The position numbers and the translations under genes are program-made. Under the pieces are notes generated by a model, which was not told where the DNA came from, searched no databases, and worked only from the letters and a program-made list of their open reading frames with translations. Of a stretch of 62,473 nt of DNA, positions 16,885-24,685 are shown in pieces. Source of the DNA: an uncultured Pelagibacteraceae bacterium (GTDB lineage: Bacteria > Pseudomonadota > Alphaproteobacteria > Pelagibacterales > Pelagibacteraceae); assembly GCA_902629075.1 (NCBI GenBank), contig CACOPK010000007.1, positions 1-62,473 on the forward strand, in the 5' to 3' direction. How positions within the stretch are numbered: the stretch's first letter is position 1; each line of letters opens with the position of its first letter.

Positions 16885-18251
16885 AACAATATTTAAATGT
16901 TGTAACCGCTTATATAATAATGTTCACGTTAATTATTTTTGTTGGAGTGTTTCAATCCTGGTCTCAAGCTCTTTCAATATTAAATTATTGTTTAATCTCT
17001 GCAGTAATGACGATCGGTGCAAATATTCAATGGGGATATGCAGGATTAATAAACTTTGGAATTATGGGATATACAGCCTTAGGAGGTCTTGCTGTAGTCC
17101 TTGTATCTGTTGCGCCTGTTCCAGAAGCTTGGAAAGCTGGAGGAATAAATATGGTTGGTTCCTTAGGCATAGTAGTTGCAATGATTTTTCTAATTCGTTA
17201 TGTGTTAAAAAGAATTCAAAAATCAAAGCAAAGAAATTATCTCATAGCTGGTATAATAGTAATTGGCATATTACTCATTAGATTAGTAGCTGGTCCAGGA
17301 ATTGAAAGCATAGAAGCAGTTGAGCCAGCTAAGACTGGTTTTTTAGGTGGTTTAGGTATGCCAATTTTATTTTCTTGGATTGTAGGAGCATTCTTTGCAG
17401 GAGGACTAGCTTATATAATTGGAAAAATCGCTCTTGGATTGAGAGCAGATTATTTGGCAATAGCTACATTACTTATTGCAGAAATTGTAGTTTCTATAAT
17501 TAAACATGAAGATTGGTTAGCAAGAGGAGTTAAAAATGTAATAGGTTTAAAAAGACCTGTCCCTTATGAGATTGATCTCCAAACTGCGCCTTGGTTTATA
17601 AATTTAGTAGAAAAATTAAATTCTGGTAAATTAAAAGTAATTGATACTATTTCAGAAAGACAAGATGTTCTTAATCAATTAGTTATAGATGCGTCCTCAG
17701 TATATGTGAAGTTGTGTATGGCAGGTTTATTTTTGAGTGTTGTAATAATTTTATTAATAGTCACCCAAAAAGCATTGTACTCACCATGGGGAAGAAAAAT
17801 GAGAGCAATTAGAGATAATGAAGATGCAGCAAGTGCCATGGGTAAAAATGTTGTTAAAGAACATCTTTTAATTTTTATTTTGGGGTCTGCTGTAGTTGGT
17901 TTAGCTGGAGCAATGATGGTAACAAATGACGGTTTATTTACTCCAGGTAGTTACAGACCTATGAGATATACTTTTGTCATTTGGGTAATGGTGATTGTTG
18001 GTGGTACAGGTAATAATTTTGGTGCAATATTAGGAGGCTTTGTAGTCTGGTTTTTATGGGTCGAGGCTGCACCTATTGCTTTATTCTTAATTAATCTTTT
18101 TACCTCGCATTTACCTGAAACAAATGCCTTAAAAATACATTTGATTGAAAGTGCCCCTTATTTTAGATTCTTAATGATTGGAACAGGAGTATTATTAATT
18201 ATGCGCTATAGACCACAGGGAATTTTGCCTGAAAAAATTATAAAACAATAA
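16881..18251 (+). CDS. Second Liv-type ABC importer permease (LivM-like), enlarged
   Basis: A 456-residue BPD_transp_2 permease, about 100 residues longer than LivM of the first cassette. Family blocks are ILNYCLISAVMTIGANIQWGYAG, LGLRADYLAIATLLIAEIV, and the coupling segment MRAIRDNEDAASAMGKN. The extra length lies in a segment around residues 85-150, with an additional hydrophobic hairpin, and in a hydrophilic loop near residues 205-265. It ends the transport operon. The receptor for this importer is probably the binding protein encoded at 19241-20422 on the other strand. Confidence 0.9.
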   Translation: MKQYLNVVTAYIIMFTLIIFVGVFQSWSQALSILNYCLISAVMTIGANIQWGYAGLINFGIMGYTALGGLAVVLVSVAPVPEAWKAGGINMVGSLGIVVAMIFLIRYVLKRIQKSKQRNYLIAGIIVIGILLIRLVAGPGIESIEAVEPAKTGFLGGLGMPILFSWIVGAFFAGGLAYIIGKIALGLRADYLAIATLLIAEIVVSIIKHEDWLARGVKNVIGLKRPVPYEIDLQTAPWFINLVEKLNSGKLKVIDTISERQDVLNQLVIDASSVYVKLCMAGLFLSVVIILLIVTQKALYSPWGRKMRAIRDNEDAASAMGKNVVKEHLLIFILGSAVVGLAGAMMVTNDGLFTPGSYRPMRYTFVIWVMVIVGGTGNNFGAILGGFVVWFLWVEAAPIALFLINLFTSHLPETNALKIHLIESAPYFRFLMIGTGVLLIMRYRPQGILPEKIIKQ

Positions 18252-18254
18252 AAA

Positions 18255-18629
18255 ATGAAAAAAATTTCTTTTAGTTTATTATTTATAATTATTTCAACAA
18301 ATTTATTAGCATTTGAAAAAGTTACTAATTTTAATATAGAAGATTTTATATCAGCCCAAAAAGATGGAAAAACTATCGTTGTTAATTCTTGGAATAAATA
18401 TTGTTCAACTTGCAAAGCTCAATCAAAAGTTTTTGAATCTGCGCAGAATGATTTTAAAGATGTTATATTTCTATTTTATGAGCAAACAGAGTATCCAGAA
18501 ATTGCAAAATATTTAAAAATTAATTACTGGACCACAATTGCGATATACAAATATAATAAAGAAATTACACGTGAGATGGGCCTTACCGATAAAGATAAAA
18601 TCTATGAATTAATAAAAAAAGGAATTTAA
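18255..18629 (+). CDS. Small exported thioredoxin-like protein with CSTC motif
   Basis: A 124-residue protein with a signal peptide (residues 1-20, MKKISFSLLF... to LLAFEK) and a minimal thioredoxin fold. The redox pair sits in YCSTCKAQS, preceded by VVNSW in the position of the usual F-W-A-x-W. The later NYWTTIAIY occupies the cis-Pro region, but the proline appears to be replaced by Thr, so disulfide exchange may be atypical. It follows the LivM-like gene by 3 bases and is likely part of its operon. Its partner is unknown. Confidence 0.72.
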   Translation: MKKISFSLLFIIISTNLLAFEKVTNFNIEDFISAQKDGKTIVVNSWNKYCSTCKAQSKVFESAQNDFKDVIFLFYEQTEYPEIAKYLKINYWTTIAIYKYNKEITREMGLTDKDKIYELIKKGI

Positions 18630-18630
18630 A

Positions 18631-18699
18631 TTGTATTATATATTATTAGGTATTGGAGTAGGGTTAATAATCTATCTAGCTGATAAATATATCTTCTAA
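18631..18699 (+). CDS. Possible 22-residue membrane microprotein
   Basis: Directly after the thioredoxin-like gene (stop at 18627-18629) a TTG at 18631 opens a 22-codon frame ending at TAA 18697-18699. The peptide is L-Y-Y-I-L-L-G-I-G-V-G-L-I-I-Y-L-A-D-K-Y-I-F, a single amphipathic or transmembrane-like helix with a charged end. There is no clear ribosome-binding site, and the start codon is non-standard, so expression would depend on coupling. It fills almost exactly the space before the convergent NUDIX gene. Chance is a serious alternative. Confidence 0.25.
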   Translation: MYYILLGIGVGLIIYLADKYIF

Positions 18700-18703
18700 C
18701 GTT

Positions 18704-19192
18704 TTATTTAATTTTAGTATTGTTTAGAAATGCTAAAAAGGCCGCAATATGTGTACCATTATTAAATTTTTTTTTCTTTATAAGATTGAATATTTCATTT
18801 TGAGTCAGCAAATGAATTTTAATATTTTTTTCAGGTTTATTTAATTTTTTTAATTTGTCTGAAAAATATACATATACATTTGATGTTAATCTTCCAGGCT
18901 CCTCGTGAAAATCAATAATTTTTTTAGGTTTTATTAAAGATTTGTAACCCGTTTCCTCAAATGTTTCTCTTGTAGATGCAGCAGATGGATTCTCATTTTT
19001 ATCTATCCATCCACTAGGAAACTCTAATGTTACTTTATTAATCGCATATCTTTTTTGCGAAACAAGTATAAATTTATTTTCAATTTTAGGTATTAAGATT
19101 GAAAAATTAGGAACTTGCAAATAATAGTAAAATTCTTTTTTTTTAATTTTTTTTTTTATTAAAAAAATTGATTTATAAAGTTTTTTTTTCAT
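18704..19192 (-). CDS. NUDIX hydrolase
   Basis: A 162-residue NUDIX-fold protein. The Nudix box is visible as G-WIDKN-E-NPSAAST-RE-TF-EE-TGY, matching Gx5Ex7REUxEExGU with minor hydrophobic changes. The preceding LEFPSGWID and following PGRLTSNVYVYF resemble ADP-sugar pyrophosphatases and general house-cleaning hydrolases of nucleoside-diphosphate derivatives. The N-terminus is very Lys-rich. It reads leftward from a start 7 bases beyond the terminator of the binding-protein gene and may be expressed by read-through. Confidence 0.85.
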   Translation of the reverse strand: MKKKLYKSIFLIKKKIKKKEFYYYLQVPNFSILIPKIENKFILVSQKRYAINKVTLEFPSGWIDKNENPSAASTRETFEETGYKSLIKPKKIIDFHEEPGRLTSNVYVYFSDKLKKLNKPEKNIKIHLLTQNEIFNLIKKKKFNNGTHIAAFLAFLNNTKIK

Positions 19193-19228
19193 AAAAAAAA
19201 ACCTCAGCGACTTTCATCGCTGAGGTTT
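19193..19228 (-). terminator. Rho-independent terminator for the binding protein, abutting the NUDIX start
   Basis: Arms AAACCTCAGCGA (19199-19210) and TCGCTGAGGTTT (19217-19228) form a perfect 12-bp stem around a 6-base loop. On the minus strand the hairpin is followed by a T-run (complement of 19193-19201) and then the NUDIX start codon. It ends the binding-protein transcript. Confidence 0.92.
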
Positions 19229-19240
19229 GTATTTAAAAAT

Positions 19241-20422
19241 TTATCTTTGTTTTTTAGTTTTAAATTTTCCACCTTTGATTTCTTTTTCTAAAAAAGAACC
19301 AAAAGCTTCTCCAACTTCTGTCATTTCTACTCCAGTAGCACCTTCATAGTTAACAGCCTTGCCTTTAGCAAGTAAATCTAAAGCTTTTCCTAATTCACCT
19401 GGATAGATTTTTTTTCCAGGAGCATTAGCAACTGCCATTACATTTTGTTGAATTGTTGCTCTATCAGCTTTACCACCTGCTTGCATAGCTAAAGTAATCA
19501 AAGCAGCAGCATCATATGACTCACCTGTGTAAGGTCCTGAAGAGTCTATACCTGCAGCTTTTGCAACATCGGCAAATACTCCAGCACCTTTTCCAGTTGA
19601 ACCTGGTAAAGAACCGAATGATTTATTTAAAGCTTTACCAAAGTTATCTGTTAAAGAGTCTCCAATCATTCCATCTGATAAAATAAATTTATCAAACGCA
19701 CCAGAGTCTAGAGATGCTTGAATTATACCTTTTCCACCTTGATCGATATAACCAATTACAGCAACCGCATCACCACCCGCTGAAGCAAGTGTAGCAACTT
19801 CTGCTGAATAGTCTGCTTTACCATCTTCGTGAGCAGCAACAGTTGTTACTTTAATTCCGTGAGCTTCTACAGCAGCTTTGTAAACATCAGCTAAACCTTT
19901 ACCGTAGTCATTATTTGTATAAGTGATCGCAACACTTTTTACTTTTCTATCTTTTGTAATATCAGCTAAGATTTGTCCTCCTCTAGCATCTGATGGAGCT
20001 GTTCTAAAAAAATATCCATTATCATTTAGATCAGTTAATCCAGGAGATGTAGCCGATGGAGAAATCATAACCACTCCGTTTGGTACAGCAACATTGGTTG
20101 CAATAGCACCAGTAACTCCAGAACAGTCAGCACCCATAATAGCAACTACTCCATTTGAAACCAAACCTTCAGCAGCTGTTGTTGCAGCAGCAGAATCAAC
20201 ACAAGTTGAGTCCGCTCTTTCTACTGATATTTTTTGTCCACCAAGTAACTTACCTGAATCTGAAGCCTCTTTAAAAGCAAGCTCAGCTGAAGCAGCCATG
20301 GCTGGAGTTAGGGACTCAATAGGACCTGTAAATCCCAATATGACTCCCATTTTAATATCTGCTAATGTACTTGTTGACATTGTCGATACAAATAGAAAAG
20401 CAGCTAAAACTAATTTTTTCAT
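19241..20422 (-). CDS. Branched-chain-amino-acid-type ABC transporter, periplasmic binding protein
   Basis: A 393-residue Peripla_BP_6 receptor with a signal peptide (MKKLVLAAFLFVSTMSTSTLA, cleaved near residue 21). The mature start IKMGVILGFTGPIESLTP and the sensor region VAIMGADCSGVTGAIATNVAVPNGV fit LivK/LivJ-like receptors. Its Ala/Gly/Asp-rich composition and favourable codons suggest high expression. The ribosome-binding site AAAGGA precedes the ATG. Because the neighbouring Liv cassette (14369-18251) has no receptor of its own, this is the best candidate partner, transcribed separately and convergent with it. Confidence 0.9.
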   Translation of the reverse strand: MKKLVLAAFLFVSTMSTSTLADIKMGVILGFTGPIESLTPAMAASAELAFKEASDSGKLLGGQKISVERADSTCVDSAAATTAAEGLVSNGVVAIMGADCSGVTGAIATNVAVPNGVVMISPSATSPGLTDLNDNGYFFRTAPSDARGGQILADITKDRKVKSVAITYTNNDYGKGLADVYKAAVEAHGIKVTTVAAHEDGKADYSAEVATLASAGGDAVAVIGYIDQGGKGIIQASLDSGAFDKFILSDGMIGDSLTDNFGKALNKSFGSLPGSTGKGAGVFADVAKAAGIDSSGPYTGESYDAAALITLAMQAGGKADRATIQQNVMAVANAPGKKIYPGELGKALDLLAKGKAVNYEGATGVEMTEVGEAFGSFLEKEIKGGKFKTKKQR

Positions 20423-20537
20423 ATTTTTCCTTTAATTGTTAACAATTTATAAAAACAAAATTAAATAGGATCTGGGAGGAATATCAATAGGTTATTTTAT
20501 TTGGTATTTGCTAGAAATTACCGCACTTTGACAAATA
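20423..20537 (-). promoter_or_regulatory. Spacer carrying the probable promoter of the binding-protein gene
   Basis: 115 bases between the aldehyde dehydrogenase 3' end and the receptor start. Read on the minus strand it holds a TTGATA hexamer, then about 17 bases, then a TTAATT/TATTTA region that could be the -35 and -10 elements, and the ribosome-binding site AAAGGA just before the ATG. No terminator hairpin for upstream transcription was seen. The hexamer assignment is by eye and weak. Confidence 0.3.
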
Positions 20538-22019
20538 TTATCTCATTGAGAACGGATCTAGGGTTGGTTCATCAGAGGTATAATACCATATAGTTTTGAC
20601 TCTTGTGTAATCCTTTATCGAATCTATTCCTGCCTCTTTGCCATAACCACTATCTTTTATACCCCCAAATGGTGCTGAAGGTGAAATTAGCCTATATGTA
20701 TTAACAAATGTAATACCAGCTCGAATTGCTTTTGAAATTCTCAAACCTCGTGCCAAGTCTCTTGTGTACACTCCTGAAGATAATCCATATTTGTTATCAT
20801 TCATTTTTTCTACTACCTCTTTTTCACTATCAAACTTCATTACAGACAATACCGGGCCAAACAATTCATTTTCTGCAGTTGGTAAATTATGGTCATTACA
20901 CTCGATAATTGTTGGAGGAAAATAATAGCCTTCATTTGAAAATGAATGTCTTTTACCTCCACACTTTATTTTACCTCCTTGTTCTAAGGTTAATTTTATA
21001 TTTTTTTCAATTATCTCTAGTTGCTTAAAATTACTTAATGGTCCCATTTCAGTGTCAGGATCCATCGGAGCTCCTATTTTTATTTTTTCAGCTCTTGCAA
21101 CAAGCTTTTCCATAAATTCATTATAAATTTCTTTTTGAAGGTATAATCTTGAACCAGCAATACAACTTTGACCAGATGCACCAAATATCCCTGCTGTAAT
21201 TCCATTAATTGCATTTTCCTGATGTGCATCATTAAACACTGCTACTGGACTTTTGCCTCCTAACTCTAAACTTACTTCTGATAAATTTTCGGCTGAATTC
21301 CGTATAATATGCCTTGCTGTTTCTGGTCCACCTGTGAATGCAACTTTCTCAACTAAATCATGAGATGTTAGCGCTTTTCCACAAGGTTCACCATAGCCGG
21401 TAATAACATTTACTACTCCTTTTGGAATTCCTGTTTCTTCAATTAATTTTGCAAATTCAAACATTGTTGCAGGTGCAAGCTCAGAAGCTTTAATCACAAC
21501 AGTATTCCCCATTGCAAGAGCTGGTGCAAGTTTAGTTGCAGTTAAAAACATTTGAGAATTCCACGGAACAATTGCAGCAATTACTCCAATTGGAATTCTT
21601 GTTGTGATCGCTTGAATATTTGGTTTATCAATTGGTAGAACTGTACCTTCAATTTTATCTGCAAGACCTGCATAATAATCATAATACTCAGCTATATAAT
21701 TGGCTTGTTTGTAGGTTTCTCTATAAAGTTTACCTGTATCAACTGTTTCAACTTTGCCTAATAGCTCCGCATTCTCTCTAAGTTTGCTTCCAATAGCTCT
21801 TAAATATTTTGCTCTTTCTCTAGGCAATATTTTAGACCATTCCCCTTCAAAAGCTTTTTGCGCAGATTTAACTGCTTTATCAACATCTTTAGCACTTGCT
21901 TCAGGAACCACAGCCCACGGTTTATTATTTTCAGGATTTAAAGTTTCAAATGTTTTTTTACCTTCAGAGTCAACCCACTCCCCATTAATAAACATTTTAT
22001 ATTTTTTTAATTCAGGCAT
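20538..22019 (-). CDS. NAD(P)-dependent aldehyde dehydrogenase
   Basis: A 493-residue ALDH-superfamily enzyme that oxidises an aldehyde to its carboxylate. The catalytic cysteine lies in GASGQSCIAGSRL, the general-base glutamate in SLELGGKSP and the coenzyme loop in AFTGGPETA. The N-terminal FINGEWVDSEGKKTFETLNPEN and C-terminal APFGGIKDSGYGKEAG are standard. It overlaps the hydrolase gene by 8 bases and is the last gene of a leftward operon (LLM monooxygenase, DUF1185, hydrolase, ALDH). It presumably oxidises a semialdehyde produced by the preceding steps. The closest general type is betaine- or hydroxymuconic-semialdehyde-like, but specificity cannot be read. Confidence 0.9.
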   Translation of the reverse strand: MPELKKYKMFINGEWVDSEGKKTFETLNPENNKPWAVVPEASAKDVDKAVKSAQKAFEGEWSKILPRERAKYLRAIGSKLRENAELLGKVETVDTGKLYRETYKQANYIAEYYDYYAGLADKIEGTVLPIDKPNIQAITTRIPIGVIAAIVPWNSQMFLTATKLAPALAMGNTVVIKASELAPATMFEFAKLIEETGIPKGVVNVITGYGEPCGKALTSHDLVEKVAFTGGPETARHIIRNSAENLSEVSLELGGKSPVAVFNDAHQENAINGITAGIFGASGQSCIAGSRLYLQKEIYNEFMEKLVARAEKIKIGAPMDPDTEMGPLSNFKQLEIIEKNIKLTLEQGGKIKCGGKRHSFSNEGYYFPPTIIECNDHNLPTAENELFGPVLSVMKFDSEKEVVEKMNDNKYGLSSGVYTRDLARGLRISKAIRAGITFVNTYRLISPSAPFGGIKDSGYGKEAGIDSIKDYTRVKTIWYYTSDEPTLDPFSMR

Positions 22020-22797
22020 TATTAATATGATCTTTTATTGCAATATTTACATCATCTGAACATTCAATACTACACAGATGTTTTCCACCTTTTATCTCAA
22101 TAAATTTAGAATTAGGGATGTCGTTATTTAATTCTCTGGACATTTTAGATGTTGAACCAGGATCATCTGACCCTGTAAGTATAAGGGTATTAATATCTAT
22201 TTTTTTTACCTTTTTTTCATCATCTATATAATTTGCAAATAAATCATATGCTTTAATAAAATTTTTATAATCCTCACCTGACTTATTTAAAATATTCATA
22301 AACTCTTTGTATACGGAAGGATTGTTTTCTAAGTATTTGTCACTAAACCATCTTTTCATTGCAAGTTTAGATATTGGCATATTTTTCTTTGCAAGATTTA
22401 ATCTATCAATAACTTTCTGTCTTTCTTCATCAGTCCTTTTATAAGTAGCCCCAATTAGAATAAGTGAGTTTAAGTATTTTTTATATTCAGATGCAAAATC
22501 AATAGCTATTAAAGCGCCTATGGAAAAGCCTACAAGGTTAATTTTTTCAATTTTCAAATTTACTAATAAATTTTTTAATTGCGATCTAAAATCTTCAATT
22601 TTTACCGTATTTTTATTATACTTGGTTTTGCCATGTCCTAATAAGTCGTACGTAAGTATAGTTTCATCTTTAAAATAACTGATTTGTGGTTGCCACATAC
22701 CCTGATTAAGTCCAACACCATGAATAAAAACTAATGGAATTGACTTATTATTTTTAAAAAAATAGTGATTTTGATCTTTGTCAAAATTATATGACAT
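22012..22797 (-). CDS. Alpha/beta-fold hydrolase (PcaD/RutD-like)
   Basis: A 261-residue alpha/beta hydrolase. The oxyanion region is FIHGVGLNQGMWQ, the nucleophile elbow GFSIG puts the catalytic serine at residue 92, the acid is probably in LTGSDDPGS, and the catalytic histidine in KGGKHLCSIE. The closest family resemblance is to enol-lactonases and aminoacrylate/carbamate-type hydrolases of ring-cleavage pathways (PcaD, RutD). It lies between DUF1185 and aldehyde dehydrogenase genes with a 3-base spacing and an 8-base overlap, so it works in the same pathway. Confidence 0.85.
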   Translation of the reverse strand: MSYNFDKDQNHYFFKNNKSIPLVFIHGVGLNQGMWQPQISYFKDETILTYDLLGHGKTKYNKNTVKIEDFRSQLKNLLVNLKIEKINLVGFSIGALIAIDFASEYKKYLNSLILIGATYKRTDEERQKVIDRLNLAKKNMPISKLAMKRWFSDKYLENNPSVYKEFMNILNKSGEDYKNFIKAYDLFANYIDDEKKVKKIDINTLILTGSDDPGSTSKMSRELNNDIPNSKFIEIKGGKHLCSIECSDDVNIAIKDHINNA

Positions 22798-22800
22798 TAA

Positions 22801-23385
22801 TTATTCTGAAAGACCCATCTCTTTCATATCTTGATATCTATCACCAGTTCTTGCATGAGCTCTACCATTTGGTGCCCCTCCTATTGCAACTACTATCTCA
22901 TCTTCGTTAGGTGCATCATGAATTGTAAATTCGTGAGTTAGATAAAATGGTCTTAAACCAGCATCAGTTTTATGCATCATCGGAATAGAAATTTTCGATC
23001 CTGCTGGACCTCTTGTATTTGTAAAACTTAAATAAGCAGTTCCTCCTACCGCATCTCTAAATTTGTTTCCGAATCTTAATGTGTGTATAAAAGCAGAAGC
23101 ATGCTCAATCTCACCGTTTAAACCAACCATTGCTGCTTTTCCATAAGCTAAAATTTTATCACCTGATCCAATTTCTTTTACCAATTCTGGAACTAACAAA
23201 TCACCTAATTGCGGAGCAAGATCTAAAATTTCTGGTTTCAAATCTTCGACAAAGCCTTTTCCGGCCCAGGGATTTTGAATTACTGCTGCAACAGAAACTA
23301 GAAGAACAGGTTCTTTAGCTTTTTTTCCACCTTCTATAAAAGTTTTATCTACAAATTTTGTAAATTTTCTTAACTTTAAATCCAT
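22801..23385 (-). CDS. Amino acid synthesis family protein (DUF1185/AA_synth)
   Basis: A 194-residue protein matching the AA_synth (PF06684, DUF1185) family by its typical blocks: PVLLVSVAAVIQNPWAGKG near residues 26-44, AYGKAAMVGLNGEIEHASAFIH, and VAIGGAPNGRAHARTGDR at the C-terminus. Despite its name the family has no established biochemical role and is often found beside LLM monooxygenases. Here the ATG overlaps the end of the LLM gene by one base, indicating tight stoichiometry. Conserved His/Glu/Asn residues hint at a small-molecule-binding or catalytic pocket. Confidence 0.82.
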   Translation of the reverse strand: MDLKLRKFTKFVDKTFIEGGKKAKEPVLLVSVAAVIQNPWAGKGFVEDLKPEILDLAPQLGDLLVPELVKEIGSGDKILAYGKAAMVGLNGEIEHASAFIHTLRFGNKFRDAVGGTAYLSFTNTRGPAGSKISIPMMHKTDAGLRPFYLTHEFTIHDAPNEDEIVVAIGGAPNGRAHARTGDRYQDMKEMGLSE

Positions 23386-24551
23386 TAGCTTGCTCTTTGG
23401 ATATTTGCATCCAAAGCGTTTATTTTTGGCATAACTTCTTCTGTAAATAATTTAATACTTCTCATGCTATCTTCATGTTTTACTCCAGGAAAATTTGACC
23501 ACACTTGAAGGTTTTGGAGATTTAATTCTTGTTGAAGTTCTTTAATTTTACTTACTACATAATCTGGTGTTCCAAATAAAAGATTTCTACCATGTAAAAA
23601 CTCATAATTTAAAAGATCTAATTTATTTTTTGTTTCTGGTAACTTTTCATCTGGATCCATATGATTGCCCAAACCTCTCCAATGACAAACCCATCTCATA
23701 TAATTTACAATGTGTTCTCCAGCCATCTTTTTTGCTTCTTCCATTGTTTCAGCTACAAACATATCTCTTACTAAAGAAATTCCTTCACCTAATGGAACAT
23801 CTCTATTTTCAGTTTTTGATTTTGCATCTCTATAAATTTCAAATCTTTTCTTAAGAGCTTTAACTGTAGGGATCCACATTATTGTTTTAATTCCATTTTC
23901 TGCAGCCCATTGAATTGATCTTTCACCATCAACTACTTGAGAAATAGGTGGATGAGGTTGTTGATAAGGTTTTGGAAGAACACTTATTTTCTTTAATACA
24001 TTTGTAGTCTCTTCAACAACACCATCAATTGGTGGGCTCATATCATGTTGCCATACAAAATTATCTGACGGGTAGTTATAAAATTCCCCTTTGTGAGAAA
24101 AAAAATCTTCTGTCCAAGCCTTTTTCATTATTTCGAGCGTTTCTGAAAATAATCTAAAGTTTTTAGCTTGATCTTTTAGATCGGCTTCCTTATTCATGTG
24201 AACCGCTTCTCTTCCATAAACTCCTCTTCCAATTCCAACTTCTACCCTACCTTTTGACATTTGATCTAAAGTTGCAATATCTTCAGCTAGTCTAATTGGA
24301 TTATGAAAAGTAATAACATTACAAGCTTGTCCTAATCTAATTTGATTTGTTCTTGCAGCAGCATCGGTACACATCATTAATGGATTTGTACAAACTTCCA
24401 TTCCTTCATGATTAAAATGATGTTCAGTGAACCAAATTGAATTCCAATTATTGAGATCGCAATAAATTGCTATCTCTCTAGCTTCTTCTAATAATTGCGT
24501 ATAAGATTTTTTATTCCAATTAGTGGTATTACAAAAATAGCCAAAGTTCAT
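23385..24551 (-). CDS. LLM-class (luciferase-like) flavin-dependent monooxygenase
   Basis: A 388-residue TIM-barrel flavoprotein of the bacterial-luciferase-like family. Typical elements are the N-terminal FGYFCNTTNW, the active-site WFTEHHFNHEG, TNQIRLGQACNVITFHNPIRLAEDIATLDQ and GRVEVGIGRGVYGRE. Such enzymes use FMNH2 and oxygen to oxygenate amines, sulfonates or ring nitrogens (RutA opens the uracil ring). No flavin reductase is encoded nearby, so reduced flavin must come from elsewhere. It is the first gene of a four-gene operon. Its ribosome-binding site AAAGGAGG overlaps one arm of an inverted repeat. Confidence 0.88.
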   Translation of the reverse strand: MNFGYFCNTTNWNKKSYTQLLEEAREIAIYCDLNNWNSIWFTEHHFNHEGMEVCTNPLMMCTDAAARTNQIRLGQACNVITFHNPIRLAEDIATLDQMSKGRVEVGIGRGVYGREAVHMNKEADLKDQAKNFRLFSETLEIMKKAWTEDFFSHKGEFYNYPSDNFVWQHDMSPPIDGVVEETTNVLKKISVLPKPYQQPHPPISQVVDGERSIQWAAENGIKTIMWIPTVKALKKRFEIYRDAKSKTENRDVPLGEGISLVRDMFVAETMEEAKKMAGEHIVNYMRWVCHWRGLGNHMDPDEKLPETKNKLDLLNYEFLHGRNLLFGTPDYVVSKIKELQQELNLQNLQVWSNFPGVKHEDSMRSIKLFTEEVMPKINALDANIQRAS

Positions 24552-24685
24552 TAAGCCTCCTTTAAATAATATTTAAAGACGACCGATCCCACTTTCGTTT
24601 AGCTCATGAAGTTAAAACGACGAGTTATGTATCGCTTGAGTTATTTATATCACAAAATATAACTTTAGGATATATTTAAAAAAAT
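24552..24685. promoter_or_regulatory. Divergent promoter/operator region between LLM operon and EutA-DoeA-like operon
   Basis: 134 bases separate two divergent operons. CTTTAAAT (24560-24567) and ATTTAAAG (24571-24578) form an 8-bp inverted repeat with a 3-base gap that covers the ribosome-binding site of the LLM gene. TCGTTT (24595-24600) and AAACGA (24615-24620) form a second, spaced inverted repeat. GAGTTAT occurs twice as a direct repeat (24623-24629 and 24638-24644). The arrangement suits a shared regulator, but none is encoded adjacent. Confidence 0.45.

Noticed and set aside
20538..24551. Pyrimidine-degradation Rut pathway
   Set aside because: An LLM monooxygenase and RutD-like hydrolase are present, but RutB, RutC, RutE and RutF are missing and DUF1185 is not part of the Rut set.
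24552..24685. SAM- or glycine-type riboswitch upstream of the LLM gene
   Set aside because: I could not align the leader to the conserved cores of these riboswitches, and the visible pairings are simple A/T-rich repeats.
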